Assembly (NCBI RefSeq): GCF_018613715.1
Contig: NZ_JAGGPT010000010.1
Coordinates: forward strand, 124,001 to 188,000
DNA: 64,000 nt
From: Chryseobacterium sp. ISL-6
Lineage (GTDB): Bacteria; Bacteroidota; Bacteroidia; Flavobacteriales; Weeksellaceae
Direction: 5' to 3'
The notes below the pieces were generated by a model that saw nothing but the letters and a program-made list of their open reading frames with translations, was not told where the DNA came from and made no database searches. Position 1 is the stretch's first letter. The number at the start of each line of letters is the position of its first letter. Positions 52,793 to 61,269 of this stretch are shown one piece after another. Made by a program: the position numbers and the translations under genes.

Positions 52793-53527
52793 ATGAAATC
52801 AATCCACTTTTTGAGTTCTGTTTTTGTAATCTTATCTTTTTTCTCTCTTACAAATGCACAGATTAAAGATCAGACTCCTGAAAAGAATGAAATTGTTCCG
52901 AATCTAATAAAGAACGGAAAAGAAACAATGATCTGGTATGCATTAAAGGATACCACTAAAATTGAAATTGCAAAAATATACACCGATATCAGTCGCAACG
53001 GTAAAACCATCAATGTAAAAACCACTGTAAAAATGTCAGGAAAACCTGATTGGGTAGATGAAACTACGGCTGAACTTCCTCAATTAAAACCGATAAAACA
53101 TACCTCCTTTAATACCCAAAGGGATATGTCTTTAAATTTCGGGAAAACAGTAACCGGATATTACACAGACAAAGTGACAAATGCCAAAACTGAAATCAAT
53201 GAAAAAGTGGACGGAAGTTTTTTTGACAGTAATCTATACCCTCAAATTATTCGTTGGCTGCCATTAAAGGATAATTACAAAACTGATATTGCCATTTTTG
53301 ATTATAATCCAAAATCAGGCTCAGGATTAATGAAAGCCCATATTACAAACACTCAAAAAGGAAGTTTCCAAAATAAGGAAGTCTGGATCGTTAGCGTAAC
53401 GGATGATATTTCAAGTAATGCTGTAAAGATGACTTTTTATATCGATACAAAATCCAATCAGGTATTGAAGCAGGAAATTGACGCAGGGGGAAGAAAAATG
53501 CTTATTGAGAGAATTGAAGGAAATTAA
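52793..53527 (+). CDS. Exported protein, DUF3108-like
   Basis: A 244-residue secreted protein with signal peptide 1-22 (ending TNAQ). The body is a beta-rich fold with ETMIWYALKDTTKIEI, KTVTGYYTDKVTNAKTEINEK and KMTFYIDTKSNQVLKQEI. The closing strand and the Trp-Leu-Pro turn (RWLPLKDNY) suggest a DUF3108-like lipid/cell-wall-linked beta domain. That family link is tentative. It is alone, with a strong terminator after it. Confidence 0.6.
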   Translation: MKSIHFLSSVFVILSFFSLTNAQIKDQTPEKNEIVPNLIKNGKETMIWYALKDTTKIEIAKIYTDISRNGKTINVKTTVKMSGKPDWVDETTAELPQLKPIKHTSFNTQRDMSLNFGKTVTGYYTDKVTNAKTEINEKVDGSFFDSNLYPQIIRWLPLKDNYKTDIAIFDYNPKSGSGLMKAHITNTQKGSFQNKEVWIVSVTDDISSNAVKMTFYIDTKSNQVLKQEIDAGGRKMLIERIEGN

Positions 53528-53546
53528 GAAGGGAACAGAATAGAGA

Positions 53547-53591
53547 ATATAAAGAGAAAACGCGCCCTTCGGGCGCGTTTTCTCTTTATAT
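53547..53591. terminator. Very long perfect bidirectional hairpin
   Basis: Twenty-one perfectly paired bases (ATATAAAGAGAAAACGCGCCC and its complement, given here as 53547-53567 and 53571-53591) with a TTC loop. It lies between convergent genes, 20 bases after one stop and 15 before the other. Confidence 0.9.
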
Positions 53592-53605
53592 AAAGTTTAA
53601 AATAA

Positions 53606-54532
53606 TTAAAACTTCAAATCTCCATTTACTTCTCTTACCGCTTTAGCAGCTTCAGCAAACTTCAATTGTTCTTCTACTGTAAGGGTAATGTTTACGATTT
53701 TTTCTACACCGTTTTTACCGATAATAGCAGGAACACCTAAACAGATATCACTTTGATTGTATTCACCTTCCAGCATTAAAGAACAAGGAATCATTTTCTT
53801 TTGATCACATGCAATTGCCTGAACCATTACAGAAACAGCAGCACCTGGTGCATACCAAGCAGAAGTTCCTAATAATTTAGTTAATGTAGCTCCACCAACT
53901 TTAGTTTCTTCAATTACATATTTTTGTTGCTCATCATCAAGGAAGTCAGTTACAGGAACTCCGTTTCTTGTCGCTTTGCTTAATAATGGAAGCATTCCAG
54001 TATCACTGTGAGCAGCGATTACCATTCCGTCAACGTCAGAAATTGGGCTTTCTAATGCTTCAGCCAATCTGTATTTAAATCTAGCAGAATCCAGTGCACC
54101 TCCCATTCCGATAATTTTGTGTTTCGGAAGACCAGAAGTTTTGTGTACCAAATAAGCCATTGTATCCATTGGATTAGAAACTACGATGATAATAACCTCT
54201 GGAGAATGTTTTACTAAGTTTGCAGTAACATCTTTTACAATCCCTGCGTTAATACCTATTAATTCTTCTCTTGTCATTCCAGGTTTTCTTGGAATCCCTG
54301 AAGTGATCACTGCTACATGAGAACCTGCAGTTTTGCTGTAATCTCCTGTTGTCCCGGTAATTTTGGTATCAAAACCGTTAAGCGACGCTGTCTGCATCAA
54401 ATCCATTGCCTTACCTTCAGCAAAACCTTCTTTAATGTCTACTAAAACTACCTCTGAACAGAAGTTTTTCATAGCGATGTATTCTGCACAGCTTGCTCCT
54501 ACAGCGCCTGCACCTACTACAGTTACTTTCAT
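53606..54532 (-). CDS. mdh: Malate dehydrogenase
   Basis: A 308-residue LDH-like malate dehydrogenase, an NAD-dependent TCA enzyme. The NAD loop is VVGAGAVGASCAEYI at residues 5-19, and the acidic NAD ribose contact is in VLVDIKEGFAEGKAMDL. The substrate-loop arginines are in TSGIPRKPGMTREEL and the catalytic His is in AAHSDTGMLPLL (about 175). Length and motifs are standard. It sits next to the C4-dicarboxylate transport and sdh genes (58-64 kb), though on the other strand and not in their operon. Confidence 0.97.
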   Translation of the reverse strand: MKVTVVGAGAVGASCAEYIAMKNFCSEVVLVDIKEGFAEGKAMDLMQTASLNGFDTKITGTTGDYSKTAGSHVAVITSGIPRKPGMTREELIGINAGIVKDVTANLVKHSPEVIIIVVSNPMDTMAYLVHKTSGLPKHKIIGMGGALDSARFKYRLAEALESPISDVDGMVIAAHSDTGMLPLLSKATRNGVPVTDFLDDEQQKYVIEETKVGGATLTKLLGTSAWYAPGAAVSVMVQAIACDQKKMIPCSLMLEGEYNQSDICLGVPAIIGKNGVEKIVNITLTVEEQLKFAEAAKAVREVNGDLKF

Positions 54533-54598
54533 AATGTATACTTTTTAAAATTATTTATTTTTAGTTCAGTCTAAAAATTTGACTCCCAAATTTAACAA

Positions 54599-54628
54599 TT
54601 CCTGAAAAATTGAGCAATCTTTCAGGAA
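54599..54628 (-). terminator. Candidate terminator of the phytochrome operon
   Basis: Perfect 9+9 inverted repeat TTCCTGAAA/TTTCAGGAA with a 12-base loop, 43-70 bases after the heme oxygenase stop. The T tract after it is weak. Confidence 0.5.
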
Positions 54629-54671
54629 GTTAATTATCTGCAAAGGATAGATTTAGATTTTAATTTGAAAA

Positions 54672-55223
54672 TTAATTAACGTTTAATAAGAACGTATATA
54701 ATTTTTTAGCTCCTGATAATACTTCGTTATAGTTCTCTTCAGCAACTTCTGTATCCAGAACTTCTTTAAAATTCTTCCACATTGGCCCTGTATTTTCCTG
54801 ATAACACCCAAAGAAATTGAACGTTATATCATCGAAACCTTCTGTTTTAGAAAGTTGTTTTGCAATCACGTTTCCACCTAAAGTAGACCCTTCGATCACA
54901 TACATCATTCCTAACGCTTCATTTTCATTATTAATTTCAAGAGCATGAGAAACAACTTGATTTTTCAAAGCAAGGCTTACAAGATCTTTTTCAATCAATG
55001 GAAGCTTTTTTCTTTGATTCAATTGAAGTTTCTCAGCGAATTTTCCATTAAGGCTATTAAAAATTTTGTCTTCAGAATGCAAAAGCATTAAATAATTGGT
55101 ATTGATGATTTTTTTGTAATCTTCTAAACTGAAAGTCTTGTTAAAAATCTTTTCAGAGTTAAAAAGTTTCTCAGCAGCATCGTGATATTCTGCTGTATTT
55201 TGTTTAAGATATTCTGAAACCAT
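54672..55223 (-). CDS. Biliverdin-producing heme oxygenase (BphO-like)
   Basis: A 183-residue all-helical protein of the heme oxygenase family. The proximal heme ligand is His14 in TAEYHDAAEKLF. The distal helix contains MMYVIEGSTLGGNVIAKQL, with the GxxxG-type kink. The length suits bacteriophytochrome-associated oxygenases. It opens heme to biliverdin IXalpha, the chromophore of the phytochrome encoded 26 bases upstream, so the two form a complete photosensor module. Confidence 0.92.
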   Translation of the reverse strand: MVSEYLKQNTAEYHDAAEKLFNSEKIFNKTFSLEDYKKIINTNYLMLLHSEDKIFNSLNGKFAEKLQLNQRKKLPLIEKDLVSLALKNQVVSHALEINNENEALGMMYVIEGSTLGGNVIAKQLSKTEGFDDITFNFFGCYQENTGPMWKNFKEVLDTEVAEENYNEVLSGAKKLYTFLLNVN

Positions 55224-55249
55224 AATTAGAGTTTATAAGTCCTCCAAAT

Positions 55250-57439
55250 TTAAGGCTTTTTAAACGTTAAAAGGAAAGAAGTACCATCTTTATTACTTTC
55301 ATAATCCACATTTCCGCCTATTCTTTTCATAATTCGATGAACAATTGACAGGCCTATTCCATTGCCTTTAAATTTCTTTGCATTATCCATCCTGTTAAAA
55401 ATTTTAAACATCTTATGTTTCTCTTCTTCAGGAATTCCTATTCCGTTATCTGAAATTCGGTAAACAATGGTTTCGTTATTTTCTATCCCTTCAATTTCTA
55501 CTCTTGGATGATCCTGATCTGACGAATATTTTACAGCATTATTGATGACATTTAGAAATACCTGATGGAGCATTGTTTTATCGGCCAATACTTCCGGACA
55601 GTTTTTAATAATGATCTCGCTTTTTGGACTTTCAAAAGTCATTTTAGCATTTTCAGAGATTTTTCTTATCGTATGAACTGTGGGCAGGCTTTCAAGTTCT
55701 ATTTCACTGTGTTTTGCCCGGCTTAGCTGCAAAACATCATGCATCATCTCTGCCATATTATCAATTTCCTCAATAATAGACTTTAGCTTATTTTTCTCTT
55801 TCTCAGATTTATCAAAATTAGCGAGCAGCATTTGAGCATTTAGTTTCATTACGGTAAGCGGGGTTCCAAGATCATGGGAAATGGTATAGGAAAAACTATC
55901 AAGTTCTTCATTTACCTTTTTAAGCTGATCATTAAGCTGCTTTATCGTATTGTACTGTTTATGTGAAGTTTCCAAGATCACATCTCTGATTGCCTGTACA
56001 CCACTTGTATTTCTTGAGCTCCATCTTTTGGAATTCCCTTTAATATTTTCTTTAAAAACTTCAAAAGATGTTCTTGGAGATACCATTTTTTTTTCTTCAC
56101 CATTGTGAAAGAAAACATCAGTTTTCTTTTCAGGATTTCCGGCCCATTGAATATGCTCATCAAATTCCTTACGAAACCAGATCAGCATCTCATTTTTAGT
56201 CCGATCGATAAAATATATAATAATACCTGCTGAATCTTTGTCCAATCCTAAATTCTCACCATATTCCTTCAGGAAACTGCGGTTTACATAAATACTTTTA
56301 TTCGTATTTTCATATGCCCATTTTACTATTTTTTCAATAATCGCATGTGGAGGAGTTGCTCCCGTTCTTACAATATTTTCATCAGAAATAATAGCGAGTC
56401 CATCAGCTTCAGCAAGATCTTTAATTTCTATTCTGTTTTGAACTAAAGAATCAAATAAAGAATTTTGTTTCAGAAATTCTGTTTTCAGATAGGCTGATTT
56501 TTCATTAAGATCCATACGATACTCCAGCTCTTTCTTGGTCTTAAAAGATGAATAAGCGTTGGATGCTAAAGCGGTAAAAATTCCGGCCTGTACCCTGTCC
56601 TCAAGATCAATATGTTTAGATTCTGAATTCTGACATGTAACCAACCCCCAAAGTTTATCATCAATGATAATAGAAATACTGAAACTGGAAGAAGCTCCGG
56701 AATTTTTTATATACTGACCATGAATCGGTGACATTCCTCGTGAAGCCGTAAACGTAAGATCAATATTTTGTTTTGTTTTGCTTAAAATCGGAACTGTTTC
56801 AGAATATACATTACTGAAGATTCTTTTTCTCTTCTTCATATACAGCGCTCTTGCCTGTTTGGGAATATCCGTTTCAGGATAATGCAGGCCAAGGTAACTT
56901 TGCATATTATCATCTCTCTTTTCAGCAATTACCTTCCCAGAACCGTCTGTCATGAATTTATAGATCATCATCCGGTCATAGTTTACAATTTTAGAAAGTG
57001 TACTTAGAAGCTGATCCCAAATATCCTGTGCGTTATCAATCACATAGAAATTATCATATTTGTTCGAAATACGTTTATCAGGATTTTCCAGTACGGTTTC
57101 AAACTCTAAAAAGATTTGGCCTCCATTACGGAAAACAGAAAAATGATATTCAGTTCCTTTAATAAAAATTTTATCAAAATAGGTTTCATTTTCACGTCTT
57201 GTAAATGTGTCCAATGACTTGTAAATATCAGATTCTATAATGCTTTGAAAGCTTTCAGGAAGATCAGTAATTTTTTTATCGAAAAGTGATTCCTTATTTT
57301 CGATAGTAAATATATCCCGGATATTTTCACTGAAAAAAGTAATGAGATAAGATTCTGCGTCAATGCCAATCAGGTATCCAAAACTTTGTATATACCCTGG
57401 AATATGGATGGGTTCTTCATGACACTCTACAAAATTCAT
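55250..57439 (-). CDS. Bacteriophytochrome sensor histidine kinase
   Basis: A 729-residue biliverdin-binding photosensor. PAS-GAF-PHY-HisKA-HATPase order is intact. The chromophore cysteine is C6 in CHEEPIHIPGYIQSFG, the GAF signature PETDIPKQAR is at 188-197 and H240 in SPIHGQY matches the conserved His260 of Deinococcus BphP. The usual CHH at the GAF end is CQN (269-271), so the His that contacts ring D is missing. The PHY tongue PRTSF is at 453-457. The kinase has the phosphorylated H520 in SFSYTISHDLGTPL and a full ATPase (NAVKYSSDQ, RISDNGIGIPEEEKHKMF). There is no response regulator gene alongside. It is co-transcribed with the heme oxygenase. Confidence 0.95.
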   Translation of the reverse strand: MNFVECHEEPIHIPGYIQSFGYLIGIDAESYLITFFSENIRDIFTIENKESLFDKKITDLPESFQSIIESDIYKSLDTFTRRENETYFDKIFIKGTEYHFSVFRNGGQIFLEFETVLENPDKRISNKYDNFYVIDNAQDIWDQLLSTLSKIVNYDRMMIYKFMTDGSGKVIAEKRDDNMQSYLGLHYPETDIPKQARALYMKKRKRIFSNVYSETVPILSKTKQNIDLTFTASRGMSPIHGQYIKNSGASSSFSISIIIDDKLWGLVTCQNSESKHIDLEDRVQAGIFTALASNAYSSFKTKKELEYRMDLNEKSAYLKTEFLKQNSLFDSLVQNRIEIKDLAEADGLAIISDENIVRTGATPPHAIIEKIVKWAYENTNKSIYVNRSFLKEYGENLGLDKDSAGIIIYFIDRTKNEMLIWFRKEFDEHIQWAGNPEKKTDVFFHNGEEKKMVSPRTSFEVFKENIKGNSKRWSSRNTSGVQAIRDVILETSHKQYNTIKQLNDQLKKVNEELDSFSYTISHDLGTPLTVMKLNAQMLLANFDKSEKEKNKLKSIIEEIDNMAEMMHDVLQLSRAKHSEIELESLPTVHTIRKISENAKMTFESPKSEIIIKNCPEVLADKTMLHQVFLNVINNAVKYSSDQDHPRVEIEGIENNETIVYRISDNGIGIPEEEKHKMFKIFNRMDNAKKFKGNGIGLSIVHRIMKRIGGNVDYESNKDGTSFLLTFKKP

Positions 57440-57978
57440 AATATTCTAAAATCAATCAAATATAACGAATTTTTTGCTGATATATTATAGTGTGGTATCT
57501 AATTTACGAATAGCAATAACTAACTGAATTTAAATACTTTACATACATACCAATTGTCTTTAATATACACAATTCTGTTAACAAAATCACAATTTTTTCA
57601 TAGAAATTAATGAGAAATGATTATTAACATTAAAACAGTATTAAAATAAAATTATTCTCTTAATTAAGTAAAATTTAGTAGATTTATATCACCAAAACAT
57701 GAAAATACGGATAAATAATTGAATATTATTATAAAAAATTCATTATTTACTTCTCTAACAATCAAATACATCAGTATGAAAAAATTCCCATCCATTATGC
57801 TTCATTCTTTTCTTCTATCTGGATTATTAAGTCATATCAATTCCAAGGAAAAAATAATAGTGATCAATTCTGATAATATCAAAAATTTATCATGAGCACA
57901 CAAAATTTCGCGAAGATCTGGTTTTCTAAATTCCGAGGATTTTAGCATTCACCCAATCATTAACCAATACAAAGCACT
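57440..57978. other. Long intergenic region with one possible small peptide
   Basis: Mostly AT-rich without clear genes. It should hold the promoter of the phytochrome operon (minus) and of the porin-sdh operon (plus), but I see no clean TAnnTTTG box with a -33 partner. Confidence 0.4.
57776..57895 (+). CDS. Possible 39-residue secreted peptide
   Basis: ATG at 57776, TGA at 57893-57895. The peptide begins MKKFPSIMLHSFLLSGLLS, a short signal-like segment, and then SKEKIIVINSDNIKN. It may be a genuine small protein, the stump of a lost gene, or chance. There is no ribosome-binding site or homologue I can see. Confidence 0.25.
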   Translation: MKKFPSIMLHSFLLSGLLSHINSKEKIIVINSDNIKNLS

Positions 57979-59136
57979 ATGACTTTTTTTTCAATAAAAA
58001 AAAGAACGCAATTATTTTGCTTCTTAGTCTTCTCTTTATCAATGAGTGGACAGGTAAAAGATTCTGTTCAAAATAAAACAGAGGAAGAAAATGTAAAATA
58101 TCCCATACTACAGATCAAAGGTCTTTTCCAGGCTCGATACCTTTTAGGTATGACCAAAAATGTAGACGTTAACGGCCTTCATCACGAGGATGGATCAGGA
58201 ACAGACAATAATTTTATGCTGAAATATATGCGGGTACAGGTTCGGGCACAGATCAGCAAACGAACAGAAGTTGTTGTTTTGGCCAATCTCGCCGACTTTA
58301 AGAATGACCCCAAAAGCAGGGTTCTTGAAAATGCCTATTTAAAATACACTTTTAACCCTAAACTGGCCATTACTGTAGGTCAATTCCGTCCATTATTTGG
58401 TATCGAAGAAACTTATCCTATTGATATCATCAAGTCTTTGGATTGGTCTAATCAGTACACCGAGTTTGGAAAATTAGGCTGGACGAGTTTCCAAATTGGA
58501 ATGGCGGCAACAGGTCAGCTGGAATTGGGAGAAATACCTTTTCAATATGCCGTTTCTGTAGTTAATGGAAATGGGAAAAATCAGGTTAATGATAACGATA
58601 ATGGAAAGCAGTATTCAACACGATTGGTATTCGGACTGTCCAAAAAATATAATTTTAATGTTGGCTTAAATGGTGGTATTGGTGAAGTCCTGGGCAAGAA
58701 AGTATATGCATTGGGGGTTGACTTCAGCTCATTGATCAATTTCGATTCCAAATGGAGTCTTGATATGCAACTAGAAGGTAAACAGGCAACCAACCATGTT
58801 TTGTACAACTCCATAACCCCAGAACAAAGACTTTCTAATCCCGATGATTATCTTATTCGCGGAGTTTATTTCCTTCCTAATCTGAGGTATGAAATTAACC
58901 ATAGAAATCTTAGCGCCTTTGAGCTGTCGTGCCGTTATGAATATCTGGATACTAATTTCAGAGTAAGCTCTAATCCCAGACAGACGGTTACCCCAATGTT
59001 CGGATTGGAATTCCTCAAAAACTATGGTGCCAGAATTCAGTTGGGTGTACAATTCGACAGATATAAAAAACAGATCGCAAACACCTCACAATACAATAAT
59101 AATCTATTCATTGTTCAGGTACAAAGTAGATTTTAA
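57979..59136 (+). CDS. Outer-membrane porin (OprP/OprO-like)
   Basis: A 385-residue beta-barrel porin with a signal peptide (about 1-24, ending SGQ). Repeated amphipathic strands such as KYMRVQVRAQISKRTEVVVLANLADF and KLAITVGQFRPLFGIEETYP match the phosphate-selective/polyanion porin family of Bacteroidota and proteobacteria. The C-terminal FIVQVQSRF ends in an aromatic residue, as outer-membrane barrels do. It precedes an anion transporter gene by 20 bases. Passage of succinate-like anions is a reasonable inference. Confidence 0.85.
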   Translation: MTFFSIKKRTQLFCFLVFSLSMSGQVKDSVQNKTEEENVKYPILQIKGLFQARYLLGMTKNVDVNGLHHEDGSGTDNNFMLKYMRVQVRAQISKRTEVVVLANLADFKNDPKSRVLENAYLKYTFNPKLAITVGQFRPLFGIEETYPIDIIKSLDWSNQYTEFGKLGWTSFQIGMAATGQLELGEIPFQYAVSVVNGNGKNQVNDNDNGKQYSTRLVFGLSKKYNFNVGLNGGIGEVLGKKVYALGVDFSSLINFDSKWSLDMQLEGKQATNHVLYNSITPEQRLSNPDDYLIRGVYFLPNLRYEINHRNLSAFELSCRYEYLDTNFRVSSNPRQTVTPMFGLEFLKNYGARIQLGVQFDRYKKQIANTSQYNNNLFIVQVQSRF

Positions 59137-59156
59137 TCATTAATATCAATACTATT

Positions 59157-60587
59157 ATGAAAGAAATTAATATCAAGAATACGGCAATAACTTTTGCTGT
59201 TGCTCTTATCATCTGGTTTATCCCTGAACCCGATGGTGTTACTGCAGATGCATGGCATCTGTTCGCTATTTTCGCCGCAACAATTTTAGGAATTATCCTT
59301 AAAGCTGCTCCCATGGGAACTATGTGTATGATGGCCATTGCGTTTACAGCGCTTACACAAGTGATCGCTCCCGGAGATGCTGGAAAATCAATTACCAAAG
59401 CACTTTCAGGTTTTGGAGATAAAGTGATCTGGTTGATTGGGATCTCATTTTTTATTGCCCGTGGATTTATTAAAACCGGATTAGGAAACCGTATTGCTTT
59501 TTTATTTATCAGAATATTTGGGAAAAGTTCCCTTGGATTAGCCTATGGTTTAGGACTGGCAGACGTTTGCCTTGCCCCGGCTATTCCAAGTAATACCGCA
59601 AGAGGTGGTGGAATCATCTACCCTATTATGAAATCCATGGCCATCAGTTTTGATTCTGTTCCTGAAAAACCTGAAACCCACAGAAAACTGGGTTCATTTT
59701 TAACACTGAACAGCTACTATATGAATCTGATTGCTTCTTCAATGTTCTTAACAGGAACAGCCAGCAACCCGATGTGTCAGAAGTTTGCAGCCAACCTTGG
59801 CATCAATATCACATGGATGTCATGGGCAGCTGCAGGTTTCCTACCTGGTCTGGTAGCATTTTTTGTTGTTCCTCTTGTATTGTATAAATTGTATCCACCA
59901 GAATTGAAAAAAACGGGTGATGCTCCTAAAATGGCCGCTCAAAAGCTGAAAGAAATGGGTCCGATCTCCAAAAATGAATGGCTCATGTTATTGGCATTCT
60001 TTATCTTATTAGCTCTCTGGATATTTGGAGGATCCCTTTCAATTGATGCCACTACAACAGCCTTCATAGGTTTAACCCTGTTATTGTTAACTTCTGTACT
60101 GACATGGGAAGATGTAAAAGCTGAGAAAGGTGCCTGGGATACTATTGTATGGTTTGCAGTATTGGTCATGATGGCCAGTTCGCTTAATGAACTTGGATTT
60201 ATTGGATGGTTCAGTGACCTTATCAAGGTTAAGATCGGTGGATTGAGCTGGCAGATAGCCTTTCCTGTAATTATTGTAGTTTATTTTTTCAGTCACTATA
60301 TTTTTGCAAGTGCTACAGCTCACGTTGCTGCGATGTATGCTGCATTATTAGGTGTAGGAGTTGCTGTTGGAATTCCACCCATGTTATTAGCGATGATGCT
60401 TGGTTTCTTAGGATCTATTTATGGGGTTCTTACCCATTACGGTCATGGTCCTGCTCCCGTATTTTTCGGAAGTGGATATGTAGAATTAAAAGCATGGTGG
60501 CTTCGAGGTCTCGAAATAGGAATTGTATTACTTATTATTTATATGGTAGTAGGAGGTCTCTGGATGAAAGTATTAGGATATTATTAA
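59157..60587 (+). CDS. DASS family divalent anion:sodium symporter
   Basis: A 476-residue inner-membrane protein with about 12 helices. The family motifs are AIPSNTARGGGIIYPI (SNT), SSMFLTGTASNPMCQKFAANLG and, in the second half, HYIFASATAHVAAMYAALL. These fit the CitT/2-oxoglutarate-malate branch of SLC13 transporters, which carry di- or tricarboxylates with sodium. It lies between a porin and succinate dehydrogenase genes, so succinate or fumarate is the likely cargo. Confidence 0.92.
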   Translation: MKEINIKNTAITFAVALIIWFIPEPDGVTADAWHLFAIFAATILGIILKAAPMGTMCMMAIAFTALTQVIAPGDAGKSITKALSGFGDKVIWLIGISFFIARGFIKTGLGNRIAFLFIRIFGKSSLGLAYGLGLADVCLAPAIPSNTARGGGIIYPIMKSMAISFDSVPEKPETHRKLGSFLTLNSYYMNLIASSMFLTGTASNPMCQKFAANLGINITWMSWAAAGFLPGLVAFFVVPLVLYKLYPPELKKTGDAPKMAAQKLKEMGPISKNEWLMLLAFFILLALWIFGGSLSIDATTTAFIGLTLLLLTSVLTWEDVKAEKGAWDTIVWFAVLVMMASSLNELGFIGWFSDLIKVKIGGLSWQIAFPVIIVVYFFSHYIFASATAHVAAMYAALLGVGVAVGIPPMLLAMMLGFLGSIYGVLTHYGHGPAPVFFGSGYVELKAWWLRGLEIGIVLLIIYMVVGGLWMKVLGYY

Positions 60588-60606
60588 ATTAATAAAACAA
60601 AAAATT

Positions 60607-61263
60607 ATGCTGTCTACTTTGTCAAGAAAAATGCTGATGTGTCTTACCGGACTTTTCCTGAGCTTCTTTTTGTTGATTCATTTCCTTGGAAATCTTCAGC
60701 TATTTCTTCCCCAGGATCAGGCTCATTTACAGTTTAATGCGTATTCACATTTTCTGTCAGGAAATATTGTGATTAAAATAGTTTCTTACGTTCTGTATGC
60801 AAGCATAATTCTTCATGCAATTGATGGTTTAATAATCACTTTGAAGAATAAGAAATCCAGCGCCCATTATCAGGCTGACAGACGTGGAAGAGCCAGCAAA
60901 TGGTATTCCCGCAATATGGGAATATTAGGAACATTACTATTAATTTTTCTGGTTATCCATTTTCAAAACTTTTGGTATGTGTATAAATTCGGAACTCCCC
61001 CTCTGGATGAAAACGGAAATAAAGATTTATATATTCTTGTGGTTGCAGTTTTTAAAGAATGGTGGTATGTGATCATTTATATTATATCAATGGCCGCTTT
61101 GTGCTACCATCTTATTCACGGGATATACAGTGCTATAAGAACATTAGGATTATATCATCCTAAATTTGTAAAATGGGTTAAAACCATAGGAATTGCTTAT
61201 TCAGTAATTATAAGTATCGGCTTTGCACTGATGCCCATCTATATATTCTTTACTTCTAATTAA
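60607..61263 (+). CDS. sdhC: Succinate dehydrogenase/fumarate reductase cytochrome b subunit
   Basis: A 218-residue membrane subunit with five helices. Early KMLMCLTGLFLSFFLLIHFLGNLQ is the Bacteroidota-type (B-type) dihaem cytochrome b signature. Histidines in LLIHFLGN, IILHAIDGL, LVIHFQNFW and CYHLIHGIYSA can bind two haems. A single subunit replaces the SdhC/SdhD pair. It passes electrons between the flavoprotein and menaquinone. It is followed by sdhA and sdhB in one tight run. Confidence 0.93.
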   Translation: MLSTLSRKMLMCLTGLFLSFFLLIHFLGNLQLFLPQDQAHLQFNAYSHFLSGNIVIKIVSYVLYASIILHAIDGLIITLKNKKSSAHYQADRRGRASKWYSRNMGILGTLLLIFLVIHFQNFWYVYKFGTPPLDENGNKDLYILVVAVFKEWWYVIIYIISMAALCYHLIHGIYSAIRTLGLYHPKFVKWVKTIGIAYSVIISIGFALMPIYIFFTSN

Positions 61264-61269
61264 AATAAA

